Origin: Bubalus kerabau
Taxonomy: Eukaryota > Chordata > Mammalia > Artiodactyla > Bovidae
NCBI RefSeq assembly: GCF_029407905.1
Contig: NC_073625.1
Coordinates: 165,932,240-165,996,239, forward strand
DNA length: 64,000 nucleotides
Reading direction: 5' to 3'
Part shown: positions 22,896-32,621 of the stretch, one piece after another
Layout of the letters: every line of letters begins with the position of its first letter
Position numbering within the stretch: the first letter of the stretch is position 1
Made by a program: the position numbers and the translations under genes
Notes under the pieces: model-generated
Told to the model about the DNA's origin: nothing
The model's input: only the letters and a program-made list of their open reading frames with translations
The model's database searches: none

Positions 22896-23998
22896 TAGTT
22901 GACTCTTGAACAGCATGCATTTTAATTGAATGGGTCTGCTTATATATGATTTTTTTTGCAGTAAATATGTACTATAGTACTACATGATCTGAGGTTGGTT
23001 AAATTCACAGATGTGGAACCACAGATAGGGAGGGCTGACTGTAAAGTTATATGCAGATTTTCAACTGCTAGGGGTTTGAGTACATCATGAGAAATGCTGG
23101 GCTTGAAGAATCATAAGCTGGAATCAAGATTGCCGGGAGAAATATCAATAACCTCAGATATGCAGATGACACCACCCTTATGGCAGAAAGTGAAGAAAAA
23201 CTAAAAAGCCTTTTGATGAAAGGGAAAGAGGAGAGTGAAAATGTTGGCTAAAAGCTCAACATTCAGAAAACGAAGATCATGGCACCCAGTCCCATCACTT
23301 CATGGGAAACAGATGGGGAAACAGTGGAAACAGTGTCAGACTTTATTTTTGGGGGCTCCAAAATCACTGCAGATGGTGACTGCAGCCATGAAATTAAAAG
23401 ATGCTTACTCCTTGGAAGAAAAGTTATGACCAACCTAGATAGCATATTGAAAAGCAGAGACATTACTTTGCTGACAAAGGTCTGTCTAGTCAAGGCTATG
23501 GTTTTTCCAGTGGTCATGTGTGGATGTGAGAGTTGGACTGTGAAGAAAGCTGAGCGCTGAAGAATTGATGCTTTTGAACTGTGGTGTTGGAGAAGACTCT
23601 TGAGAGTCCCTTGGACTGCAAGGAGATCCAACCAGTCCATACTAAAGGAGATCAGCCCTGGGTGTTCTTTGGAAGGACTGATGTTAAAGCTGAAACTCCA
23701 GTACTTTGGCCACCTCATGCGAAGAGTTAACTCATTGGAAAAGACTCTGATGCTGGGAGGGATTGGGGGCAGGAGGAAGAGGGGATGACAGAGGATGAGA
23801 TGGCTGGATGGCATCACCGACTCGATGGACATGAGTTTGAGTGGACTCCCGGAGATGGTAATGGACAGGGAGGCCTGGCGTGCTGCGATTCATGGGGTCA
23901 CAAAGAGTCATACACAACTGAGCAACTGAACTGAAGTGAACTGAACTGAACTGAGGGGATTGAGTTCCCTAATCCCCTCATTGTTTAAGGGTCAACTA
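22896..23998. mobile_element. MER2-type Tigger MITE, interrupted by BovB
   Basis: Terminal inverted repeats are visible: 'tagttgactcttgaac' at the left and 'gtttaagggtcaacta' at the right (14 of 16 pair). Both ends are flanked by TA (22894-22895, 23999-24000), the TSD of the Tc1/mariner/pogo group. Internal text such as 'tgtggaaccacagataggga' fits MER2. The element is about 220 bp once the BovB insert is removed. Confidence 0.85.
23082..23953 (+). mobile_element. BovB 3' fragment inserted in MER2, with TSD
   Basis: Starts at 'acatcatgagaaatgctggg', includes the Y-A-D-D motif near 23158-23172 and runs to the (CTGAA)n tail. Imperfect TSD: 'aggggtttgagt' at 23070-23081 and 'aggggattgagt' at 23954-23965 (11 of 12). 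ORF2 is broken into at least three frames (open pieces 23279-23560 and 23600-23788). Moderately young. Confidence 0.92.
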
Positions 23999-24059
23999 TA
24001 GTTGAATGTTATCATTGCTTTGTATTTTTAGTGTAAATTCATTAAATCAGATAATATCC

Positions 24060-24560
24060 AGTTTTTAAAAACTTTTAAAATTGAAATTTAATAAGCATAC
24101 ACTAAAGTGCAGGGATCTTAAATGTACAGCTTGAAGGTCTTTTTCAATGTGAATAGGTGCATTTTACGGCTGTGTATTTCCCTTTAACTACTGCTTTGGC
24201 TGCTTTCCACACATTTTAATTAGCTGTATTTTCATTGCTTATTTTGAATTTCTCAATGCAATTTATTTCTTAATTCAAAATTAAATGTGTCCTGCTTATT
24301 TTCCAAACATTTTAGTAACATGTTAGTTCTCTTTTTTGTTAATTTGTTAATTTAATTCTACTATAGTCACAGAATATGCTGTATATAATTTCAATCCTTT
24401 GAAATTTGTTGAAAATTTCAATAAAGTTTGCTTTATGACTCAAAGAATTATTTACTTTAGTGATTATTTTGTGTGCATTGAAAAGAATGTGTATTTTCCC
24501 ATTTTGATATGCATGTTATTAAAACATATATTCCTACTGAGTGTTGTTGCCTCTTTATGA
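24060..24560 (-). repeat. Old L1 ORF2 endonuclease-region fragment
   Basis: Antisense of the early ORF2 region: 'gctttggctgctttccacac', 'tttcaatcctttgaaatttg', 'gaaaagaatgtgtattttcc'. It lacks an L1 3' end. Confidence 0.7.
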
Positions 24561-24564
24561 CAGT

Positions 24565-24775
24565 TTTGTATGTTTTTTAATTGAAGTATAGTTTATTTAT
24601 AATATTAAATTAGTTTCAGGTATAGCACATAATGATTCAATATTTTATAGATTATATCCCTTTTAAAGTTATTACAAAACAATAACTATGTTTTCTTGTA
24701 CCATACAATATATACTATTGCTATGACCATAATTTTATAACATCATTGATTTATAAACTTTCTTCAGTCAGTAGC
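24565..24775 (-). repeat. L1 3' UTR fragment
   Basis: 'ttaattgaagtatagtttat', 'attagtttcaggtatagcac' and 'attacaaaacaataac' match the antisense 3' UTR of cetartiodactyl L1. A separate insertion from its left neighbour, since the order is wrong for one element. Confidence 0.65.
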
Positions 24776-24875
24776 ACAGAGATTTTAAACACTTATATTT
24801 GAAAAAAGCAAAATGCACCTGAACAAAAGTAAACATATCAATATCTAATTACATACACATCTGCATCTTTAATGC

Positions 24876-25213
24876 AGACATCCTGGAGTGTGAAGTCAAG
24901 TGGGCCTTAGGAGGCATCACTAGGAACAAAGCTAGTGGAGGTGATGGAATTCCAGCTGAGCTATTTCAAATCCTAAAAGATGATGCTGTGAAAGTGCTGT
25001 GCTCAATATGCCAGCAAATTTGGAAAGCTCAGCAGTGGCCACAGGACTGGAAAAGGTAAGGTTTCATTCCAATCCCAAAGAGGGCAATGCCAAAGACTGT
25101 TCAAACTACTGCACAATTGTGTTCATTTCACACGCTAGCATGTAATGCTCAAAATTCTCCAAGCCAGGCTTCAAAAACCGAGAACTTCTAGATGTTCAAG
25201 CTAGGATGGTGGC
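24876..25213 (+). mobile_element. Internal BovB fragment lacking the 3' end
   Basis: Covers the ORF2 segment upstream of the palm, from 'gacatcctggagtgtgaagt' to 'tagatgttcaagctagga', and stops in mid-reverse-transcriptase. Because BovB insertions begin at the 3' end, the missing 3' portion implies a later deletion or rearrangement. The frame is broken. Confidence 0.88.
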
Positions 25214-26685
25214 CAAACGTGTGGAAGAGGGATGTTATAACTCTTGCACTGAGGTTTAGACAGACTTCACATAGCGTCCTTATGTACTACAGGTATGGGA
25301 CATGCCAGGTCATATGATCCAAGCAGCAAGACAACTTAAACCTGCTACAAAACCCTTCCTTGGATCTCAACCTCACTCAAAACTAGCAATATTCTTAGTC
25401 ACTCGGTCAACAGTTGGAGCAATATAACCAAATATTTCTAACAATATAACCAAAGTGCTATGTGTTATTTTTAAAATCTAAAGGGACCTACCAAATACTA
25501 TATTTCTTTATTAGTGATAGGAAATGCAAAGTGTAACTTACCCTTTGTTTTTCAGGATATATCTCAGCATGACCCAGATCACTTGATTCCTAATACTTTA
25601 TTCAAAAGAGAAGGCCCTAGAATCTTTAGTGGATATTCTCCCATATTCTGACACACATTCAGATAACTTACAACTTCCTGGTCACCAGATCTGATTAATT
25701 TGATGTCAGAAATATACTGGACTGGTATGAAGTCTATGGAATGTTCAGATGATCAAGATCATTTCAGAGTATATTGTAATCAGGAAAACTAACACAGTTC
25801 AGTGACTAGGTTGAAAATATGTACTGCTGTCCATTGGATATGAGTGTGAACTGCTTCTAAAACAGGATTTTTTCCTGGGGACCAAAAGCATGTGTGTAGG
25901 GGATGGATAGATACAAGCCCAGTGACAAGAGTATGTGATTTGTGCAGCGAAGAACTGAACTCAGCAGCTACAAGTGGGGCCACCACTAGGTTAAGTTTGC
26001 AACAGTCCACTACCATCTGCCTTAAAATAATTGAATCAGATTTTTCTCATGGACTCTACAGGCTCATTAAATGGAAATATGATTAGGATCACTATCTCTG
26101 CAGCCTTGAAGTCACTGAGGTTGGTACTTATCTCTGTCATTCTACTCAGCATGAATTTACGATTGCTTTCGATACACTTCTTTGGTTTGGGGTGAGACAC
26201 AGTTGACCTTTCCTATAATTATGATTCTTATTCCACAGGTGACAAAACCAATGCAAGAGAGTTTTTTTTTTTTTTCTAACTTCTAAGTATATCTGTCTCA
26301 ATTAGGTACTCAGGTAATGAGGACATGGAGATAGCATAATGTCATAGACCCATATTGGGTGCATTATGAAACAGAATTGGGTCTTTATCACTAATCCTTT
26401 CTACTTCCTCATTCTAACAAGGTTGCCATAATAGCATTTTGGATCCACTGGTGTCAGTTCAGAACTTGTTTTCAACAGCTGTTTAAAAATCTAGATATTT
26501 CCCTTTCCTCAATGTTCAATTGCTTTGGTACATGTCCATTAAAATCCAGCATTGAGGAGCCTTGCTGTGTCTTACATAGAGAACTGACCTTCTCTTCAAA
26601 TGATGGGCTCTGGGTCAGAGAACTGGCTCAGGTCTGGAAACCAAGCAACTGATCATGATATTCCTATTGCAGCATATTGCTCATC
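25214..26685. other. Unassigned stretch, no gene recognised
   Basis: No clear exon. It precedes an antisense MLT1-like LTR and may include decayed MaLR internal sequence, but I see no gag, pol or env landmark to support that. Open frames 25789-26016 and 25892-26086 overlap on opposite strands. Confidence 0.35.
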
Positions 26686-26689
26686 TATA

Positions 26690-26965
26690 TTAGGTGTGTA
26701 TTGTTATGTAACAAATTACCCAATAAACTAGTGGCTTAAAACAATAAGCATTTATTATCTCACAGTTACTGTGGGTCAGGAATCTGGGAGCAACTTAGAT
26801 GGGTAGTTTCAATTCATTATGTCTCATGATGTTTCACATAAGATATTGGCCAGAGATTCAGAAATCCAGGGGCTCAACTGGGACCAATTTAGCCGCTGCT
26901 AATTTCACTCACATGATTGGTGGCAGCCCTCTGTTCCTCACTGGCTATTCACAGCATTATTTTGC
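26690..26965 (-). repeat. MLT1-like (MaLR) LTR
   Basis: 'tgttatgtaacaaattaccc', 'agtggcttaaaacaataagc', 'atttattatctcacagttac' and 'gtgggtcaggaatctgggag' are the antisense order of an MLT1-type LTR. Ends not resolved. Confidence 0.6.
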
Positions 26966-28180
26966 AGCACATCCACCTCAGGTATAGGCTTTGCATGATT
27001 TTGAGGGGAGGGAAAGCTGTTTTTCTCTAGAAAGAGGAATTTCTCTGGCTGCTAGAACATTTTTATTTGTTTGTTTGTTTGTTCTTTTACTGAGTTACAG
27101 GGTCCACCTCAAAAATCATTCAACAACCCAATCTCAGGTCACAGGATCCCAGTCCTACTTACTTGCTTTCTGACTTTACATAGGCAGATGGCATACTGGA
27201 ATTCACCTTAGTTTGTAACTTTGTTACTGTTACAATCACTAATCTTTAGAACAGTCTGGTTATAGCTATAGGAGATGTGATACCCTGAATTAACTGACTG
27301 ATCTAAGATCTGTCAATTTCTTTCTTCAAGACTCTGATGGCACTTAACAACAACTAATCACCTCCATTGTCCCTTATCACTTTGCCCCATCTGATTTAAA
27401 ATGCTAAAGATATTGCACAAACCAATGTACCTTCTTTCTCCTGTACCCGATCTTAATTCACTACACAGGAGCGATTTAGTAATTGTGACTTTTTAATATG
27501 CCAGGGTTTAACACTATCTTTTATTATCAACAATATGTTCCTTTATGCCATGTGGCTGGTAAGTATTTAATGCCAAATTCCCATTCTAAGAATCTGCTTC
27601 CTTGAACCACTTCTGGAACAGAATAGTTTGAATTTTGCTATAATGAGATTTTGTAACAAGGCAGTGTGAATAGTCTATTTTGAGGTTGACCCCAGAAAAC
27701 CACAAATAGGGACAAGGAAAATAAGAGTGGGGAAGAAGGGCGATAAGTAGATTTATTACCAACTCAGTTCCCACCACAGGAGCCACTGGAGCTTAATCAC
27801 ATTGGAGAACTCTGATATCCAGTGAACAACAAAGGAGTCTTGTGTTACTACACCCAGTGGGCAAGAAAACTGTGGGTATTCATACAACAAGTCCCATGAA
27901 TCATAAATTAAGGGGTGTTTCTAGGAACATCCTTGGAATTAAATCTAAAATTATCTGGCCTGATTGGCATGTGAACATAGGAGTCCCCATGAAGTCCCCA
28001 GAAGTCATTGAAAGCCATCAGGCAGTTGGAAGTTAGGTTGTAATGTACTATAATAAGATACGCTGGGAAAAAGGGCAAGGTTCTAAAATGAGTGCTACTC
28101 ATTTGTACGTAAAAACAAAACAAAACACTTTGCATATACTAGAGGTATATATTTCAAATAGCTTAAAAATATGTTTAAAG
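26966..28180. other. Unassigned stretch, no gene recognised
   Basis: Contains a (TTTG)n run at 27065-27082. No exon or repeat I can name; it could be decayed LTR-element internal DNA. Confidence 0.4.
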
Positions 28181-28185
28181 ATGCA

Positions 28186-30108
28186 GTTGTTGTTCAGTCT
28201 CTCAGTCATGTCCTACTCTTTCTGACCCCATGACTACAGCATGCCAGGCTTCCCTGTGTATCACTATCTACCAAAGTTAGCTCAAACTCATGTCCACTGA
28301 GTTGGTGATGCCATCCAATCATCCCGTCCTCTGTCGTCCCCTTCTCCTCCTGCCTTAAATCTTTCCCAGCATCAGGGTATTTTCCAATGAGTTAGCTCTT
28401 TGCATCAGGTGGCCAGAGTACTGGACCTTCACTTCATCTTCAGCCCTTCCAGTGAATATTCAGGACTGGTTTCTTTTAGCATTGACTGGGTTGATCTCCT
28501 TGCAGTCCAAGGGGCGCTCAAGAGTCTTCTCCAATACCACAGTTCAAAAGCATCAATTTTTAGCGCTCAGCCTTCTTTGTGGCCCAACTCTCACATCCAT
28601 ACATGACTACAGGAAAAACCACAGCTTTGACTATACAGATCTTTGTAGGCAAAGTAACTCCTCTGCTTTTTAACATGCTATCTAGGTTGGTCATAGCTTT
28701 TCTTCCAAGAAGCAAGCGTCTTTTAATTTCATTGCTGCAATCACCATCTGCAGTGATTTTGGAGCCCCCCAAAATAAAAAGTCTCTCAAGATTTCCATTG
28801 TTTCCCCATCTATTCCCCATGAAATGTTAGAACCAGATACCATGGTCTTAGTTTACTGAGTGTTGAGCTTTAAGCCAGGTTTTTCACTCTCCTCTTTCAC
28901 TTTCATCAAGAGACTCTTTAGTTCCTCTTCACTTTCTGCCATAAGGGTGGTATCATCTGCATATCTGAGGTTATTGATATTTCTCCCAGGGAATCTTGAT
29001 TCTAGCTTATTCATCATCCAGTTTGCTGGCATTTCTCATGATGTACCCTGCATATAAGTTAAATAAGCAAGGTGACAATATACTGCCTTGACATATTTCT
29101 TTCCCAATTTGGAAATAGCATGTTGTTCCCTGTTCGGTTGTAACTGTTGTTTCTTGACCTACACACAGATTTCTCAGAAGGCAGGTAAGGTGGTCTGGTA
29201 TTCCCATCTCTTGAAGAATTTATCAGTTTCTTGTGATCCACAAAGTCAGAGGCTTTAGTGTAGTTAGTGAAGCACATGTTTTTCTGGAATTCTCTTGCTT
29301 TTTCTATGATCCAACGGATGTTGGCCATTTGGTCTCTGCTTCCTCTGCTTTTTCTAAATGCAGCTTAAAAATCTGGAAGTTCTTGGTTCACATACAGTTG
29401 AAACCTGGCTTGGAGAATTTTGAGCATTATTTTGCTAGCGTGTGAGATGAATACAATTGTGTGGTAGTTTGAACATTCTTTGGCATTGCCTTTCTTTGGA
29501 ATTGGAGTGAATACTGACCTTTTCCAATCCTGTGGCCACTGCTGAGCTTTCCATATCTGCTGGCATATTGAGTGCAGCACTTTCACACCATCATCTTTCA
29601 GGATTTGAAATAGCTCAACTGGAATTCCATCACCTCCACTAGCTTTGTTCCTAGTGATGCTTCCTAAAGACCACTTGACTTCCCTCTCCAGGATGTCTGG
29701 CTCTAGGTGAGTGATCACACCATTATGGTTATCTGGGTCATTAATGTCTTTTTTGTATAGTTCTTCTTCTGTATTCTTGCCACCTCTTCTTAATATCTTC
29801 TGCTTCTGTTAATTCCATACCATTTCTGTCCTTTATTGTGCCCATTTTTGCATGAAATATTTTCTTGGTATCTCTAATTTTCTTGAAGAGACTTCAGGTC
29901 TTTCTCATCCTATTGTTTTCCTCTATTTCTTTGCATTGATCACTTAGGAAGGCTTTCTTAGCTCTCCTTGCTATTCTCTGGAACTCTGCATTCAGATGGG
30001 TATATCTTTCCTTTTCTCCTTTGCGTTTCACTTCTCTTCTTTTCTCAGCTATTTGTAAGGCCTCCTCAGACAACCATTTTGCCTTTTTGCATTTCTTCTT
30101 CTTGGGGA
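28186..30108 (-). mobile_element. BovB, about 1.9 kb, 5'-truncated and decayed
   Basis: Runs on the minus strand from the 3' tail (28186) through the C-terminal ORF2, palm (Y-A-D-D-like, near 28950-28965) and fingers to the region just after the endonuclease. Readable pieces: 28560-28820, 29007-29207, 29059-29328 and 29365-29718, in shifting frames, so ORF2 is dead. No TSD found. Its 5' side meets an isolated Bov-A tail in the opposite orientation. Confidence 0.93.
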
Positions 30109-30163
30109 TGGACTACAGTCTATGGGGTCACAGAAAGTAAAACATGCCTGAGCGTGCACATAT
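30109..30163 (+). repeat. Bov-A / Bov-tA 3' tail remnant
   Basis: 'gatggactacagtctatggg' followed by a diverged 'gtcacagaaagtaaaacatg' tail and an alternating purine-pyrimidine (GC/AC) run. Confidence 0.6.
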
Positions 30164-30195
30164 GCGCGCATGCGTGCACATACACACAAACAGAT

Positions 30196-30334
30196 ATATT
30201 GTACAACACAGGGGATGTAACCAATATTGTATAATTACTTTAAATGGAGTAAAATCCATAAAAATTTTGAATCATGATGCTATACTCCTTACGAAGGTGA
30301 TATTGTACATAAACTATACCTCAATTAAAAAAAA
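30196..30334 (+). repeat. L1 3' UTR end with poly(A)
   Basis: 'tgtaaccaatattgtataat', 'gagtaaaatccataaaaatt' and the terminal 'aactatacctcaattaaaaa' match the sense 3' end of artiodactyl L1. Strongly 5' truncated. Confidence 0.75.
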
Positions 30335-30454
30335 GCTTTAAAATCACTTTATTTGAAAAAATATGTCTTGTATTGTCTCTTGGTTTTGAGCTTTACTTGA
30401 TCAATATGAACACAATGATCAATTAGAGCAGGAGGTCTAAAGATCCTAGGATCA

Positions 30455-31228
30455 GTTTCCCATGGGGCTTTGTTGTTCTTTTATTCACCATACCACCAAA
30501 CAATTCTCAGACAACAGCTGGGTATCCCTCAATTTAACTCAGTTCTGACACCATCTAATCTGAGATAGTGTCAAATTCTGCAGGTTGAGTTCTCAGTCCT
30601 ACAAGACTCTCCTTCCCCCATGACACACATACATGACAGAGGTCCAGGTTATTTCTTGAACTTCTGACTTACTGGCTATTAACCAAAGGTTCCTGTGACC
30701 ACTCCTCAGGTTTGATCAATTTGCCCGAGCAGCTCATAGAACTCAGAGAAACATTCTGTGTACTAGATTACTGGTTTATTATATAAGGATATAACTCAGG
30801 AACAGCCAGATGGAAAAGATACATAGGGCAAGGTATGAAGAAAGGATATGGAGCTTCCAAGTCCTCTCCACTCTCTCTACATCTTCAACATTCATCAGAA
30901 ACTCTCTGAATCTTGTTTTGGGGGCTTTTATGGAGGCTTCATTATGCAGACATGATTGTTTAAATCATTGGCCGTTGACAATTAACTGAACCCCCAATCC
31001 CTCTGCTTTCCCCAGTGGTCAGAGTTGCAGAACTTGAAGTTCCAACCATCTTCTAATCAGTGATTGGCTTTCCTGGCAAGCAGCTTCCTAAATGCAGTTT
31101 CAAAGTTGACTCAATTACACGACAAAAGACACTTTATAGCTCTCAACACTTAGGGAATCCCAGGGGTTTTAGGAGCTCTATGCCAAACAAAAACCAAATA
31201 TGTATTTCTTATCATAAATCACAATATC
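30455..31228 (-). mobile_element. Old solo LTR of an endogenous retrovirus (class III-like)
   Basis: Read on the minus strand it starts near 'tgatattgtgatttatgata', contains 'ttatataataaaccagtaat' (an AATAAA signal, near 30770-30790) and continues through the conserved 'gttctatgagctgctcgggc' block. About 770 bp, no internal genes attached, so most likely a solo LTR. Exact family not certain. Confidence 0.5.
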
Positions 31229-31335
31229 ATACACTTTCATTCCTTCTTTTGCAAGAGTTTTGGCAATTTCCAAAAGTTACAGTGGCATGGGGTAGTCACA
31301 TGAAGCAATGGAAAAGATCAGCAGTCTAACCTGTG

Positions 31336-31752
31336 TAGTACAGGAAATTCTACTCAGTACTCTGTAATAGCCTCTAAGGAAAAAGAATCTAAAAAAGAGT
31401 GGATATATATATGTATAACTGATTCACTTTGCTGTACAGCTGAAACTAGACAACATTGTAAATCAGTTATTCAATTCAGTTCAGTTCAGTCTCCCAGTCG
31501 TGTCTGACTCTTTTCGACCCTATGGACTGCTGCACGCCAGTCTTCCCTGTCCATCACCAACTCCTGGAGCTTGCTCAAGCTCATGTTCATTGAGTTGGTG
31601 ATGCCATCCAACCATCTCATCCTCTGTTGTCCCCTTCCCCTCCTGTGTTCAATCTTCCCAGCATCAGGGTCTTTTCCAACGAGTCAGTTCTTTGCATCAA
31701 GTAGCCAAAGTATTGGAGCTTCAACTTATGCTCCAATTGAAAAAAAAAAAAA
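31336..31752 (+). repeat. L1 3' UTR end with poly(A), interrupted by BovB
   Basis: 'attctactcagtactctgta', 'gtataactgattcactttgc' and 'acattgtaaatcagttat' (to 31470), then after the BovB the expected last bases 'acttatgctccaattg' and an A13 tail (31723-31752). Confidence 0.8.
31471..31722 (-). mobile_element. BovB 3' fragment inside the L1 tail
   Basis: 252-base 5'-truncated minus-strand copy, from the (CTGAA)n end at 31471 to 'gtagccaaagtattggag'. Approximate TSD: 'tcagttat' on the left and 'tcaacttat' on the right, consistent with the L1 sequence at the break. Confidence 0.85.
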
Positions 31753-31837
31753 GTCAGCATTCCATCCCTTTGGACTACTGGGCCAGACGGCTGCTTGCTT
31801 CTATTTCAAGTAATCTTAGACTCTTAGGCTTTTTATA

Positions 31838-32010
31838 ACTAACACTTACTGAGTTTTCAATATGTTCTGGGCATGGCTCCAAGTGCTTTACATATATTTG
31901 TACACTTAATCTTCAGCAACCCTATGAAGTAACGTGAGGTATCTATAGGATAAAATGAAGATACTGAGGCCCAGAGATGTGAGTGCATGTCCAGAGCCCC
32001 AGAGTTTGGA
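31838..32010 (-). repeat. MIR SINE
   Basis: 'aacacttactgagttttcaa', 'aagtgctttacatatatttg', 'tcagcaaccctatgaagtaa' and 'gaagatactgaggcccagag' are the antisense order of MIR. Confidence 0.8.
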
Positions 32011-32577
32011 AGTGGCAGAACTTTTTGTGTGTGTGTTTTTTTTTTTTCTTCCAGTTTCTCTTTTTTCCCTCAGTGTCAAGCCTATTGCTGCATTTTCTTG
32101 ATGCTGAACCCATGTTCATACCTCTCATACCCCCTTTTTCACTCTTTTATATTTGCCTCTTCTAATGTACTGAGTCTGATGGACTGGGTGACTAAGCTTA
32201 TTTGTGTATAAAATAAGAACAAATATGTGGTTGCCACGTGATGACTTTGTAACATCTATTTAGATTCTTCAAACTCTTTCTCAGATATATTCTTATAGTT
32301 GAGGCTGCTGGGTAAGTGACTTATGGAAGAGAGACATTGAATATTTTTGCAGAGTAAAATTTCATTTGAATCACAACTCCTGCTGAATGAAGTTGCCTCT
32401 TCTTGTTTCTGTTTTCATGCTTCTCCCTATGTTGAAGCTGGTTCAGTTCTTTCATATTTGCAAGAGTTATATTATCAGTTGGAATCAGATGCTTATGGCA
32501 TATGTAAATAAATCATATATAAATTTATTTAAAATTTATTATTGCACTGCACTCCAAACATTAGCATAATTGGAATG

Positions 32578-32621
32578 TGTACACACACGCATATACATAT
32601 ATATATATATATATATATAAT
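32578..32621. repeat. (CA)n/(TA)n microsatellite
   Basis: Short CA run with CG, then about 13 TA units. Confidence 0.92.

Noticed and set aside
25214..28180. A complete endogenous retrovirus flanking the MLT1-like LTR
   Set aside because: No gag, pol or env motif, primer-binding site or second LTR could be identified; only one LTR-like block is readable.
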